From Amoebophrya sp. A120 (lineage: Eukaryota > Sar > Dinophyceae > Syndiniales > Amoebophryaceae): a DNA stretch of 64,000 nucleotides. The notes under the pieces are model-generated. The model did no database searches, was not told the DNA's origin, and saw only the letters and a list, made by a program, of their open reading frames with translations. Position 1 is the stretch's first letter. Each line of letters starts with the position of its first letter. The stretch is from contig CAJINV010000002.1 of NCBI GenBank assembly GCA_905178155.1, positions 2,917,250-2,981,249 on the forward strand, in the 5' to 3' direction. Positions 14,701 through 29,700 of this stretch are shown here, piece after piece. Position numbers and translations under genes: made by a program.

Positions 14701-17700
14701 CAATGCAAATATGTCTGGGTCTGGAAACTTGTGATGCTACGCTGCAAATAGTGAATGCTCTGTAATGCACATCCAAGCATGAGAAATATTTGTGCGGCTT
14801 ATTATTGCGGTTTCTGCATGACAAACTGCGTTTTTGCATGACAAGCCAAATGGTCTCTTCTTGGACACGCATCAGAAACTTTTCAGTGATGCCAGACAAG
14901 CATGCCAAACCTTGCATCCTTCCAGTGACCCAGACATATTTGCAATGCATATCAGTTGTCTGCGGATTATCGACGGGATAACATGTGGCTCGAGCGGCAG
15001 CGGCGGCACCTGATGATATGCATTGCAAAAGCATCTTACTGTTACTAGTAGTAGCAATTGCAATACAAATTCGCTCAGCATTACCAATGTAATTTGTCAT
15101 GCTGATTTGCCTTGGAAACGAGTTTTGTAATGCATGACTGCGATTAATAGTACGAGTGCGATACTTTTGCACAGGATAGATGACGGGCGGCAACGATTTG
15201 CTGGGCGATTTTCTGGAGGCGGCGGGCACGTTTATGCACCAGGGCGAGGAGGGCGCAGAAGACGTGGTGGAGGCGTTGGACAAAACGGACTACTCTTCGT
15301 ATCCTGAGCAAAAACATCCCCACGGCCCCAGAGTCAAGATGGGGAATCTGCTAGACAAATCAACCACGTTTGGCTGTTGCGCATGACAATGCTGCCCTCG
15401 TATTGTAGTCCTGTTTGTGTACGCTAGTTCAGCGGCATCACAGAGCTAGCACATCATGCCAATTCGGGCATCACAAATTCCAGAATACGACTAGACAATG
15501 CTTCTCAGCATGGGGATCCGCATGAGAAACATTTTTAAGAGTGCAGCTTTGCATGGCAAATCTGGTGGTCTCGGGACGTTTTTACACAGGATACTTCGGG
15601 GGGCTTGTTCACATGCGATATCGACGAGGAGCTCGAACTGGACCGGCTATGCATTGCAAATGTGTCTGGGTCTGGATTTGTTATGCAAGGCTTCAAGGAC
15701 AACAAAATCTGTGATGCATGAATACGATTGGCCATTTTTTTTGTCGTGCTGGAAGTTGCCAGCTTGTAATGCTAAACACGAATGAAGCCGCAAAAAGCCG
15801 GGTATAACTCGTCTTGTCATGCTGTTATGCCGTACAAGGAGCCAGTCTGCTATGCAAGTATCAGCAACACAAGTTTCCAGACCGAGACACATTATTTGAA
15901 TTTGATACCGGCATTTGGTATACCATGGCGATTTTTTCTACAACTACGAGATCGCGGCCCAGAAGGGCGGGGTGGGCGAGGGCTTCAATCTGGCCATCAC
16001 CCCATATCCTGAATAGAAACATCCTCACCCCATAGTCAAGATGGGAAATCTGCTGGACAAATCAACAAGCCGTGGGTGTTGCGCGTGACACGTTTGGCCT
16101 CGTATTGTAATACTGTTTAGGTAGTTCAGCAGCGTCACAGATCTAGCGCATCACGCTGATTGGAGCATCACAAGTTCCAAAACACGACTAAAGAAGGCGT
16201 CTGATGGGGCTCCGCATGGGAAATATTCTCATCATGCAGATTTGCATTACAACTTCTACAGAGTGGGGACGTTTTTACTCAGGATACCCCGGACGAAAAG
16301 GCCACGCTGCAAAAGCACATCTCCCAACCGGCACCCCACCCGCAGGTCTTCGCGCTGCTCTGTGTACCCAGTACGATCAGTAAGGCGGAGATTACGAAAA
16401 CGGAACGCCTGGTCCGCGTTGGGGATAATGAACAAGATGAGCGCGATCATGCTACCAAAGCGAAAAGGGACGTCGCCAGGGATGAAGACGAAGAAGTTAT
16501 AAAAAAGTCTAAGTCCTCCTCGCGAGAAGAGGAACATGACCCGCGTAACATTGTTGATCTTGCGAAAAACAAGAAGAAGAAGTCGCCACATGATCTTCAC
16601 AAAGGAGAGGACGACCGCGGAAGTAGAAGTACTACTACTAGCCGCAAAAAAATGATAAATGAAATAAAAGCCAAGCCCCCAGACGTGATCCTGCGCCCTG
16701 CCGCGCCGACCGAGCTAGACCACCAGTCTGAGTTCTCCTTCTCTGCTACCGCGTTGCTCGGAGATAGGGGAGGAGGAAAATCGAAATCTTTACAACAGGA
16801 ACGTGCCGAGAGGACAGAGGAGGAAGAGAACATCGAGGAAACCGGGACTCGTGTTGGCTACACGCCCGCGCTGGCGGAGGCTACGCACCTGCTGTTCACG
16901 AGCCGGTCGGACGCGGCGCTGGAAATGCGGTATGACAAAAACGAAAGTCTGCAGTGGCGGGACGAAATCTTGGCCTACGGCCGCGCCAACGTGCTGCGCG
17001 CCGACCCGGTGCTCGAGGCGATTCCCATCCAAAAAACCTACTTCACCACGGTGGGCTTCAGCGAGGGGCTGGATCAGCGGGCGGAGAACTTGCGGAACGT
17101 GACGTTGCAAAAGATTGTGGAGCGCACCGGAGACGACACGCAGCTGACGAACGATCCCTACCTGTTTTACTGTCCCGAGACGCTCGAGCTCTCCAAGACC
17201 GAGGAGGGAGTGCTGTACCTGATGCACTTTTTGCGGTCGGGCCGAACAGCTGTGGTCACTTCCGAAATGATGCAGCTGGCGAAGAACAGCACGACCAGTG
17301 GCAAAGAATCTTTTTCTACTGCGCAGCAGCGCGAGGCCGAAGCCATCGAAGGGCACTCGTCCTGGTGGGTCGGGCTTTATGCGGAACTCGCGCCGGCGGT
17401 GCAGGAAGAAGTGATGCGGGAGGCGCAGGACGAGCAGACGCGGCGGAGCCAGCGGCGGCTGATTCAGCACTGGCGCCACCCGTGTCTGGCCGACACGACC
17501 GCGCTGCCTTTCGACCTCAAGATGGGGGACCTCACTTTCATGCGCGAGAAGCTCGAGGGGCTATCAACTGCAAAAATGTCTGGGTCTGGAAGAATGCAAG
17601 TTTGTCATGCTTGTCTGGCATGACTCGAGAATCTGTGTTGCACAGGCACGAAAAGGCCCGCTTACCTGTTATGCAAAAACGCAGTTTTCCATGCGGAATA

Positions 17701-20700
17701 CGTAAGACATGGCAGACAAAAAAATTGTCATGCGTAACTGCGTATTGCAGTGCGTCTATCATTCACTTTTAACATTACAAGTTTCCAGACCCAGACATAT
17801 TTGCAATGCATAGGGGCTGCATCAGGACTATCATCTTGTGCGGTTTACGGAGGACTTGTTCCGCACCATCTCCAACCCTTTCCTGGGGTTTCGCGACGTG
17901 CATGAGAAAATCCTGGAGCGCGCGGTGGCGCATATCCTGTGTAAAAACGTCCCCACCCCAGAGTTGTCATGCAAATCTGCATGGTCACAATGTTTGCCAT
18001 GCGGAGCCCCATGAGAAGCATTCTCTGATCGTGTTTTGCAATTTGTAATGCGCCAATCAGCATCAAATACTAGATCTGTGATGCTGCTGAACTACCTCAA
18101 ACGGCACTACAATCCGAGTCCAAGTTTGTCATGCAAAACAGCCAAAACTTGTGGACTTGTCTAGCCGATTCCCCATCTTCATCTTGACTATGGGATGGTG
18201 ACGTTTTTGCATAGGATAGCGCACGAGCCTTCGTTTTGCACGACGAACCAGTACGAGCCGTCTGGGCGGGCACTGGGGCTGCTATCACAAGAAAAAAGAA
18301 GCGTTACACTTAGTGCACATTTGAATTTGTTGGGGTTTCTGCATCACAAAGAAGTTGCTCGCCATGGCAAAGAAAACCTGTGATGCGCAGCCTACCAGGG
18401 AAACAAACACGAATGAAATGAGGCTGACAAGCATTTCCTGCATGACAGAGGTTGTCTGTCTTGCTTGTTTCGCAAGAACACAATGCGTAAAAACTGTAAG
18501 ACTCTTTTCTCAGGATAGCTGCGCAGCCCGGTGTACTACTATGCATTGCAAAAGTATCGTACTCGTATAAGTGCATTACAAATTGCCTCAGCATGAGAAA
18601 TAGAATTTGTAATGCTGATGTACCTTAAGAAAAAGATTTGTAATGCATGATTGCAATACGAGTACGATGCTTTTGCAGTGGACAACTACTTCGGCGAGTT
18701 CAAACTTTGGGAGTCCGACACGCCTCTAGAAGACGAGGTATCAAAATCAAAATCCACCCACGACCCCACATCAAAACGAAGTCTGTGATGCTGGATTTGC
18801 GTACACAAATCAGATCTGTCTTGCTGGAGAGGACTGCAGGCCCATAGTACCAAGCCTGAGTAGGTAGGTTTTAGACTAGGCTCTTAGCATGCGAAACGTC
18901 TGCGCTGTAGGACCAACAGCATCACAAACCGCCTGCATATTAATGCAGCGGCTGTCTGTGGAGTTGCCTTCCTGCAAGACAGAGATGATTTGTGGTCGCA
19001 AATCAGCATTGCAAATTTTCTGCGACGTTGTACCTTTTCGATATGGGGAGGGGGGATAATTTTTCCTCACAATACGACGAGGTGGTGGCTTTGAAGGAGC
19101 ACCTGGCGGCCGACACGGCGGAAAACTTATGATACTGCACAACTCCCCCACTTCCCCGGCATTTGTATGGCATGTTGATGAGAATAAGCATCACAACCAC
19201 CAACACACATGGAGCCTGTGCATGACAGGTTCACTCGCTGAGGGTAAGTTAGTAGTACTGTTGCGGCTTCCGCTTCGGGAATTTGTAATGCAAACGGTGC
19301 CACAGGTGGGCACCGACTGGATTTGGGGTCTTGCATTACAAATGAGAGAAAGCATGGGAAGATGAAGTGCATTGTCATAAAACACGGCCAAAGAACAGAT
19401 GAGCCACGCCGTGCGGCCCAAGTATCGGCGATTCGGCGGGTGCTCCGACCCGTTGGGCAGTCGGGTGAAAGGTACCGGAAATTGTCCACTGCTCTTTGAT
19501 ACAACTTTACCTCCGGGTACCTCCAGGCGGCCGCGGCCCAGGACTACGACTAGTCCAAATTTATCTCCAACAAGATCCGCGTCTCCTCGTCAGCGAGGAG
19601 GTCCTCGTCCTCCTGGTGGACGAGCTGCAGTACTAGACGAGCAGGAGTCGGGGACCACTTCTGACACCACGACCTCCGACATCACGAGGACCACCTCCGG
19701 CTTTTTGCAGAGCGAAGGACATCATGTTCATGAAGAAGACGAAGACCCTAAGTCTTCCTCTTCTTTCGTCCAAAAATCCCATGACGGCTCCGACTCCGAT
19801 CCGGTTCCTGGTGACGGCAAGGGGTATTCCAGGTATTGGTCAGAAGTGGGGAAAAAAGAAGGCATGTTCATGCGTGATGGAACTACTAGACCTGATAATT
19901 CTATGGATCTTTTCGATTCGCAAGCGGCGCGGCGCAAGGAGTATGATCCTGTGCAAAAGTATCGTACTCGTATTGCAATCATGCATTGCATATGTTTTTC
20001 TCAACTTAAATCCGCATATACAAGTTTTTATTTTATTTCTCATGCTGAGGGAATTTGTCATGCATTTATACGAGTACAACGATACTTTTGCAGTGCATAA
20101 GGAGGCAGCGGAGTTGATCTCCATTGGTGAAGCTTTGCAGGATGACCACAACGCAAAAAACGGGAAAAACACTCCGCCCTTGCGGGACTTGGCAAAACCG
20201 CCCCGGACGCTGGAAGACAGTCTGCTGGCGCTGCATATGAAATGCAAAAATGTCTGGGTCTGGAAAGTTGGAACTTGTGATGCTAACTTTGGACTGTAAA
20301 AAAAGCTGTATTGCATGACCAGCAAGAGGAGCCACATTTGTGCTACGCGAGGAGGGCATTTGTCATGCGGAAATGGCATCAGGAAGCTTTCCAAAGATCT
20401 GTGATGCTGGGTCATGCATTACAAGCATCATGGGTCATGCCAGACAAGCATGACAAGCCTTCCATTCTTCCAGACCCAGACATTTTTACATTTGATACTG
20501 CAGCCAGAGAATCGACTCCGGTTTCTGCACTACACTAGGCTGGAGGAAAAGATCAGGCAAGGAAACGAGGACTTCACGCAACACGGGATGCACCTGTTCA
20601 CGATCGAGACTTCGTATTGCGGAGAAAAATCCCTCCTCCCCACATTGAGAACGCATCCTTCTGAAGATTTGTGATGCAGATTTGTGACCACAAATCCCGT

Positions 20701-23700
20701 CTGTCTTGCAAGAGCGCAAATCTAGAGAGTCCGCCGCTCTCTACAGGCGATTTGTAATGCTGCCAGGCCTACAGGGCAGACGTCCGCCATGCTAAGGGCC
20801 CACACCAGAAGACCCCTGCCCAGCCTTAGCATCTGCGCGCCGTGCTCTACTGCAAGACAGATCCGGTTTGTGTACACAAATCCCGCATCACAGATTTTCG
20901 TTTCGATATGGGGAGGGGGGATTTTGCCTTTTGATAATTCGGGCATCGTGACCAGCGAGACAGGCCGGGAAGGTCCTCTGGTAGGAAGTACTACAACTTC
21001 TGGTACAAAACTGGGTTTTCTGCACCAGCAGCCACTTTCCCCAGACGAAGATTCACGGTTAATTCGGCTTCACTTTCGGGAAAGCCGGAGTGCGCGGTCC
21101 GGCGACACCACCGGGTTCGTGACCAGTTCTTGGCGGAGTACTGCCAGCACCCCCGGCGCTACAGCTGCGACACAAGAAGAGGAAGACCTCGACTTTGCCA
21201 ACATGCATGGCAGCATGAAGATCGTGGAGAAGCGCGTGCCGCACGTATCCTGTGTAAAAACGTCCCCACCCCAGAGTTGTCATGCTAATCTGCATGCTCA
21301 AAATGTGTGTCATGCGGAGACACATGAGGAGCGTTTTTTGGTCGTGTTTTGGAGTTTGTAATGCGCTAATCAGCATGATATACTAGATCTGTGATGCTGC
21401 TGAAGTACCTCAAACAGCACTACACTGCGATTCCAAACTTGTCATGCGAAACAGCCAAAACTCGTGGACTTCTCTAGGCGATTCCCCATCTTGACCGTAG
21501 GGTGGGGACGTTTTTACATAGGATAGCACGTGGAGCTGCTTTATGAAGACCACGCCTCCCGCAATCGTGAGTTTGACAACCCGTTCCAGCAATGGGACGA
21601 GAAGAAGAGCGGGGAGAAGGAACAGCTGTACACGACACCCGGCGACTATGCAAGAAAGTCACTCTGTAAGTGTAACTCTGTAATGCAGACCATGCAACAG
21701 AGTTACACCTGTCATGCCAGACAACCATGAAGTCCTCTCTTCATGTGTGTTTTCCCTTACAAGCCACGCATGACAGGTTTATTTCTCTGTCATGTAGAGC
21801 AAATTTGTGATGCTGTCAGCCAAGGAAAGTTACACTATTGACACAGTTTTTGTGTTGGATAGCGATGACGACACGGTTAAGGTTCGGGGGGAAAAAAGGA
21901 AGGAACGGCCTTACCGGCCCGTGATTGCGATGACCGTGCCCGGAGCAGCAGTTGAGGCGGTAAATGAAAAGGAAACGGCTGAAGATGCTGACTCTAGTAC
22001 TAGTACCAACAAAAAGGCTAAGCCTTATGTTGTCCCGAATCTAGTGGAAACGACGTACGAAATCCGGTACGAGCAGTTCCGAGATCGGAAATTTCGTGGG
22101 GACGATAAAAAACGGAGTAAAGTAGAGGATGAAGAAGCTTCTTCCCAGGATGTGTATCATATGAAAATTGAGGACGCAGACCAGGAGTACCTTGTAAGCC
22201 AAAACCCCGCGGACCTGGATGACACCGAGAAAGTGCTGATGGGCGGCAATGGGGTGAAGTTTGTCATTGACGACGCCGAGTGTGGCGAGTGCGTCATGCT
22301 CCGCCCGGCGCACTTCAGCGCACACTACGAGTACATGCGTTCGCCCATGTTTCACTCCCTGCTCATGCCAAAGGAGCTGCGGCTGGTCCAGAATCTGTTG
22401 GAAGAGATCCAGCTCTGTCGCGAGTACAAACTTATGAACTGCAGAAGTATCGTACTCGTATTAATGCGAGTCTACGTCTAGCATTACAGATCTGCTTATC
22501 CAGGAAAAAACACCCATCCCCATCCATTTTGCCTCTTTTTTATAGCAAAAAAATCACAAAAAAACAACAAAAAAATGAAAAAAACTGAAATCGTTTCTGC
22601 GTGATGGTTTCGAGTGCACCTACTTCACAACACTAGCTAGTGGCGTCCATGAGAAGCATCTTAACTAGAGGAATTTGACTTAGCCAGGTCTATCGCATTG
22701 GTCGGCCGACGTCGGAGTCGAGATCCCAAAAAAGGCAACTCGCTGCGAGCCGCCTTGCGGGCCTTCGTCGGGGGCGATTTGGCTCGCGAATCTTATCGCG
22801 GGGCTTTTGGGGAGGCGTTGAACCTGATGCGGGAAGAGGTTTTTGCGGGGCAGCGAAAATCAGACGAAATCAAGCGCGCAGCTGGACTGGACTCAACAAA
22901 CGAGGCGCTAGCAAATTGCGTAGGTTTTTGAACTTAGCGCCAATGGTATGGCGCATTATTCTCCTCGCAACTTGTGACAATTTTGATACTTTGGAGCCTT
23001 CACGCAGCAGATGCGCATACTTTATCATCCGAGCAAACGGCGCGCCAGGACGCACGACCTAGCTCATGCGATTAGGCGCTCCTCCTATCGCGCCTCCTCC
23101 TACCGCGCCAAAACTTGTCTTGCTGCCCGGATGTCCCGAGCCTGGCTTTTTTTTGGATTTTTTTTTCCGACAAAAAAAGTCCGGCTTTTTGCAATTTCTT
23201 GTTTTTTCGTGGATGGGTGTTTTTGCCACGAGCTAACTACAAATACGGCACCACCCATCCACGATTTTTGGGGTCGAAACTTATTTCGCCCTTCTCCCGG
23301 TGCTACGTTCCAGATTTTCGCTGAAAAAATGAAGCAAAAGCGAGCACTTTTCTGAGCTGAATTCTCGGAGTCAGCCCGTGTTTAAAACACCCATCCACTT
23401 TTTTTGCTCGATGGCCCGAAAGTCATGGCTTTGTGGATGGGTGTTTTTACCGCGAGCTATCTGCTAAATCGCCGACCACCCATCCACTCACTTTGTTCTA
23501 GAAAAGCGCACCTTTTTGCTGAAAAAAAAGCAGTTCGCTCGTGTTTCAAACACCCATCCACTCATTTCCGAAACGGATTTTTTTTTTGGATTTTTTTTCT
23601 GACAAAAAAAATCCAAGGTTTTGTCGTTTAGAATGGTGGCTCAACATCTGGCCAGGCAGGAGGGCTCCGACTCGGAGCCACGTGAGCCGCGAGAGAGGCA

Positions 23701-26700
23701 AGACAGAGGCCTCCTGCCGCTGCTTTCCATGATTGCTCATTCATCTTGGTCATCTTCCCCCAACATACCCACACAGGCCCGTCGCTACATTCGCATGTGG
23801 CGATGCGCTGGCACGGCGAAATGGCGACTGCACTTTGGGCAAAGAAGTACAGGCCTAGAGCGCTCCGAGCTCTGAAGCGGATCCGCAATAAGCCGCACGA
23901 GCAGCGGCTAAAGGTCGCGCAGCATGAGACTCCGGAGGGTGAAGCAGATTGCCTGGCGCTGGAGGAATCGGGCGCACGTTACGAGGACACCATCCCCGAC
24001 GTGCTCGCGACGACAGCCGGCGCGGGCAGGATCTCCGACTCGTCAGCCGGTGCGGGCTCCTGCGATAGATCTAGCTAGTTGAATTCTTATCAGCTGCACT
24101 TATCTAGGACGCCGCTTTAGCTAGGTGAATTTAGCGCGGATATATGCCGGCAGGCATGCGTAACAGACCTGAAAACTTTTTGAAAATTATACCTCATTTC
24201 TTGATCAAAAAAAAGGCAAAATGGATGGGGATGGGTGTTTTTTCCTGGATACTGCTTTCTTACCTGAAACTGCATGACAAATTTCATTTTTCTCCTAGGA
24301 AAAAATTGTCATGCAATTACTATCTATTATATTCATGCGAAAAAAGAGGTAGACAGAGGGTAAACAAGAGGTGGCCGAGAGGTCAAAAAGAGGTCAAAAG
24401 AGGTAAAAAAGAGGTCGAAAGAGGTGGAGAGGTTGCGGGGGACCCCATTCGAGAGGGCCGGCGAGAGGGTGCGCGAGTATAGCCCGCCGAAGCTCTCACC
24501 CTAAGGCGCCGCCTAAGTGCCTGAGAGGGCGCAGAGAGGTCAAAAAGAAGGGGCGCGAGAGGTCGACAGAGGTGGAGAGCGGTGGCGCGAATAAGGGGCG
24601 ACCTCTCGCGGACCCTCTTGGCCACCTCTCGGCCACCTCTGTCGACCTCTACCCGCGAGTATAGCCGGTTTATTAGCGGGGACCCCCAAAAGAGGTCAAA
24701 AAGAGGGTCTGCGGGAGGTCTGCGAGAGGGTAAAAGCACACCCAAGCGGGCGCGAATCCGCATGGCGCTCCCTATATTTGGCATTGCAGGCCATTTGCGG
24801 ACTTGTTTTGTTCGGCGCCTTTCCGCGCCACCCTCACTCTCGCGCACCCTCTCGCGCCACCCTCTCGCGCACCCTCTCGCGCCACCCTCTCGCGCAACCC
24901 TCTCGCGCCACCCTCCCGCGCCACCCTCTCGCGCTACCCTCTCGCGCTACCCTCTCGCGCCGGGCGGCTTCTGTTCGCTCGCCCCCCGGTGTTCTTTGCA
25001 GCTGCTCCCTGCGCAGAGCGCCCACAGGCGCGGGAAGCGCGCAAGTGGTCCTGCGAGTTGGCGCGGCGCGAGCTCCAGTATGTTTCGTTGTGCAGGACAG
25101 ACTCCAGTATGTTTCGTTGTGCACAGGCCCGTGGCGTTGTGGTCCGATCGGCAAACTGTCTTGCCCCGGCCCAACAGCCTTGCGCTCCGGCGGCAGCCGG
25201 AGCATGGCTGGTTCATACTAGTACGATACTTTTGCATTGCATAAACCTCCTAAAAGAGCAAAAATTCCTCTCCCCGAGCGAACACGAAACTTTTTTTGTC
25301 GAAGAGAAAAGTGGTTCTTCTACAAGAACGCCTTTCGGAGAAGATGAAGAAGAAGAAGAAGAAGACGAGCAGCCGTCTGAGCAGGACCACCTAAATGAGG
25401 TGGTCAGCAGGAACAGCAAGAACGGGGCAGCTCCTGGACCAAGAAGTAGCGCAGGAAGTACATCAGCCGACATGAAGATTTCTATTGCAGAAGAGGAACA
25501 ACTTCTGCAGCAAGATCAGCAGGCTGTTGAGGAGGTGAGAAAGGTGTACACGTATTGCGGAAAAAAGATCGACACGCAAATGACGACCGTGAGAGCGGAG
25601 CAAGACCTGGCGCTGATGGAAACGGGAAAAATCCCGGTCAACGCCCTGCCGAGGAATTCGGAGAGGGATTTTCTGGCTCTGAACAACAGGAACGGGGCGG
25701 AGGCGGACGGGGTAGCAGAGGAATATGAGCACGCCAATATCAAAATGAAAAATCTCCCCTCCCCATATCGAAAGGGAAATTTGTGATGCTGTATTTGCGT
25801 ACACAAGTTGAGTTGTATTGCTAGAAAGCCAATAGACCACGCAGTTGCGGCCTCGCTTGCAGATAAAACTCTGTCACGCTTCCAGTTGCTTTCTGCCATG
25901 CTGAAGACGCAAGCTTTATTTCCAACGCCAGCCAGTACTACAGTCCGCATCTCTACTTCCCCTCTAGCATGACAAGGTGACTTGTGACTACAAAACACGC
26001 TACAGAAATTTCCGCTTTTGTATGAGAAGGTGAAGGGGGGGTTTTTCACTTGGATAGCTAACGACCCCCAACGCAGCTTCGGTGCGGCGCCCTTGGGATA
26101 CCGAGTGAATTACTTGGACAGTTTAACAACAAGTACTAAAACATCATCGGTGGAAAGAACCAGTAGCAGCATGTCAAATTCAAAAACAAAAACCCAAGAT
26201 GATCTTCCCCAGGAGGAGGTTTCTCAACAGTCGAAGATGGTACAGTTGCTCCCCTCGCAGACCTATGAATTGCAAAAGTATCGTACTAAGAAGTAAAAAT
26301 TGCAATACTAATACAAACTAGCTCATCACAACACATGGAAGTTGTGATGCTGATTTAGCTTGGAAAAGACACTTGTCATGCATATCTGCAAGTCGTCCGT
26401 GCGATAGTACTTTTGCAATGCATAAGACTGCACTGGACGAGTGTGTCTACTCTGCTTACTACCTAAAGCTCGCCGACGACATGCGGCGCAACACCAGGTT
26501 TCGGCGGTACCCGCTGTTCCCGGGGAAGGTAAATTTGTTGACGACCGTGAAATATCCTCTGCAAAAGTATCGTACTCGTAGTGAAAATCGCAGTCATGCA
26601 TCACAAATCTTTTTCTTGAGGCAAATCCGCATTACAAATTCTATTTCTATATGCGGAGGAGATTTGTAATGCAATTTATACCACTAGTGCGATGCTTTTG

Positions 26701-29700
26701 CAGTTCATATGAAAGCGTACGTGGACCTCGAAGCTGCGAGCTTCCTGTTTTCAAAACACCAGTACCACGCTGATGCAGATTTACAGGAACGAGGATATAA
26801 TTACAACAACAAGGAAACACTCTTGAACGACCACATGACCCACAGCAGCCTCCACGGCAACGGCACGCACGCGCACGGTATTTTCGCTTCGTATCCCTAC
26901 AATGAGGAGTACGGCTTTGACGCAGCTTCTTACCAAGGGATCGTGAAGCGGGTCAGAGAGTATAGTAGGAAGAGAACATCAATAAAGAGCAGCACAAGCA
27001 CTTCTTCTTCCATACAAGAATCTTTATCTCTCAGTGTCACCGACCGCCTCAGCGTCGGGATGTTTCTTTTTTTGGTAGAAAAGCGCATCGCGGAACACGA
27101 GTGGTGGGTTCTCTTACCCCCATGGGCGCGAGAAGTAGAGCGAGAGCCGGTGGATAATCAAGTCCGCGCGGCCGGGGAGCGCGACGGAGAAAGGCAAGAA
27201 GGAGAAGAAGTGCCAACGGTACTAGAAGATCAAGATGCGGGCGAGGGAAATAAAGCGGACACCGATCGGACGGCAGGACAAGAAGATGGAGTTGATACAG
27301 TCAGTGGCTCATCTAAAAGTTCGAGTACTTCTACTTCCGCTGCAAGAACTCCAAGTGGTGCTAGAAGTGACGACTCTTCTCTTCTGGACCTGAGAAGAGC
27401 AAGAGAAGCAATATCGGAGAACTCGGACGCTGATAATTTAGAAGATACTCGGCCTAGTAGAAGTAGGACAACCTCCCAAGAACATGAAGTGTCGGCCTAC
27501 GACAGCACCACACAGGATAAAGATAAAAATCCGTTCCAGCTGGACGCTATAACTTTAAGCCTTGCGAAGTCGTTCTGCCGCATCCGGGGCTCCATCATAG
27601 ACCACGATCGGACGAACGCGCAGTCGCGCCGCGCGCTGTGGCACAGGTACAACTTAGGGAGGCACACAATAGAACTCCGGTACCATCGGAATTACGATAG
27701 CAATCGGAAAATTGCCGCCCGAATTCCGATAGCAAGCGCAAAACGCACATATTGAAACGGCGCGCGCAACTTGTTTTGGAGCGTTGCCGGCGCCTGGTAG
27801 CGCTCCTGGCGCCGTGTGGAATGCATGCAGCGATGGCGCAACTTGGTGCCCGAGGAGCGCCAGCGTGCGTCTGTCTTCCCGCAGTCAACGGCGGCGAGGA
27901 GTGTGGAAAAGGTCCGCGGTCCGATTTAGGGCCGGCCGCCTTTTGCGCTGTGTAATGTTGGCTCCCCCGGATCGCCTGATCGTTCTTTGGGGGCGCCGGC
28001 GATCAAGCTATAATAGATGAGGCGCGAACGTGGGCGCCCTGCTTTTTTTCTAGCTGCAGGGGCCGTCTTTGGCAGATACTTTCTCTGTGCGCTCTATGGG
28101 TTTGCTCCCTCTCGGAAGGGGGCCCCGCGCGACCCACATGGCATTGCCGGGCCTGGGGCGTGGTAAGTATTTTACCGCAGCCGGGACTAGTGCCGAACGC
28201 ACGCGGGCCCCCCTCTGCCGGCGGGGGGCAGGAAGTGTGTGTTCTGTCCGGGGCAGCCGTCTAGCTGCCGCGCTGTGTTTTCTGTTTCTTGGCTCCCGCC
28301 GAGAAAAGGATGCGTGCCGGCGCATAAGAGAACCAATGGCATTGGGTACGCGCCCCACCTTGTCGCTTGTCGGCAGGCGCCCGGCTCCTTTGCTTCGCCT
28401 CTTTCTTCGACGCTTGCCACTGCGAGCACGCGCTGGCCGGGCGGCTTTTCTCGTCAACTTCCGCCGGCAATAGCTTATGATTGGCCAGCTGTGGCCCTGT
28501 GCCGCGGAGTTTTCTTCCATTTCCTGTTCTGTTTCTGTCGCGCGGGCGCCGTCAACGCGCAGCAGCCCGGGCCCAGCGTCCCGATTTAATCGGCGAAACA
28601 GGATGGGCCAAAGCGCCCTCCCGGCCGATTCTATCGTCGAAACAGGTCGCGCGGAGGTGTTTCGACGTCGAAACACCTTCGCCCGAGCTGTTTCGCCGCT
28701 AGAATCGGGAACTCCGGCCTGGTTGGCTCTCGTCTGCGCAGCCTTTTTTTTCGTGGCCGGCCCCCGTTCCAGAGGTTTTTCCCAGGTGGGCGATAGCTCT
28801 GCATGGGAGGTTGGGCCGCACCTTTCTTGGCCCTGCGAGCGAGACAGACGCGCACTGCCGCTGTGCGACAACGTGTGCGCCTGCCCAGTTCATATTATTT
28901 TTGAGTCATGGTTGGCGCAGAGCCCGTGGGGCTCACGGCCACCGAGACCACCACGCGTTTCTTGGTAGGCGGGGGTGAATGGAAGGCCAGCAACCTCGGG
29001 CGCGCGGGGACTGCTCGGGCCAATTTTCGTCCTTTTGCTGTTACTTGTTGCTTGGCGTGGGTCTAGCGCTAGCGACTGTGGCCTGACCCAGGCCCTCCTC
29101 CCCAAGAATCGACGCGCAGCGTGTGTGTTGGGCCGGGCCGCCGGAGCTCGGCAGTGGCGCATTGGATGCGCATTGCGCTGCGGAGGTGACCTAGCCCGGT
29201 GCAGTGCCGGCCGTCTAACTTTGTCAGTGTGCTTAGTCGTATTAGGGAGCCGTGGCCCAGCGCGAAGCCTGCAGCCAGCTGCCGCCCTGTTGTCGCACGC
29301 GCTCGGCGAGTCGGTATTGACAAGGCGCCCGGCCGCGCTATGGAGCGCGGCTGCATGCTCCGTTTGCGTTTGGTATGCGGAGATAGATATGTGTGCGCTT
29401 GTCTTGCCATGTGAATTGCTCTGGTGGCCGTCTTTTATATGTTCTCTTCCGCCCTCTTTTCCGGGGGCGTAGAGCCTTATTTGCAAATGGGGCGCCATAG
29501 TGTAAATCCCACCTGGTAACAGCGGTAGGAAAGTAGTGAGGCCGAGATCGGGCGTGAACCGCGCCGGCGCCTGCACGTGTGCAGAGCCCTTTTTGCGGCG
29601 TTTGAGGTGCCCCGTCGGGCTCTAAGCGGCACAACTCAAAGCGGTAGCGCGCTCGTTTCCGCTGGCTATCGTGAACATTTCCCGATAGCTATCGTGGTCG

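Larger units (their letters stand above)
22433..25243. mobile_element. Composite intron: introner B hosting a nested L element and a second insert
   Basis: The left arm TATGAACTGC..CGTACTCGTA at 22433 pairs with ACTAGTACGATAC..GCATTGCATA ending 25243. Duplication AAACT/AACCT; frame resumes as CTCCTAAAAGAG. B interior is interrupted at 22496/24251 by the L element and again from about 24339 to 25210 by a low-complexity block. Confidence 0.78.

Noticed and set aside
24803-25786. 327-codon open frame on the + strand
   Set aside because: Its second half is the true exon 25244-25737; the first half is the CCCTCTCGCGC minisatellite and intron sequence that happens to be open.
28050-28871. 273-codon open frame on the minus strand
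   Set aside because: Lies in the 2.1-kb TIR element, GC-rich with inverted repeats (AAACAGG.. / CCTGTTT). No recognisable family and frames are open on both strands, as expected from composition.
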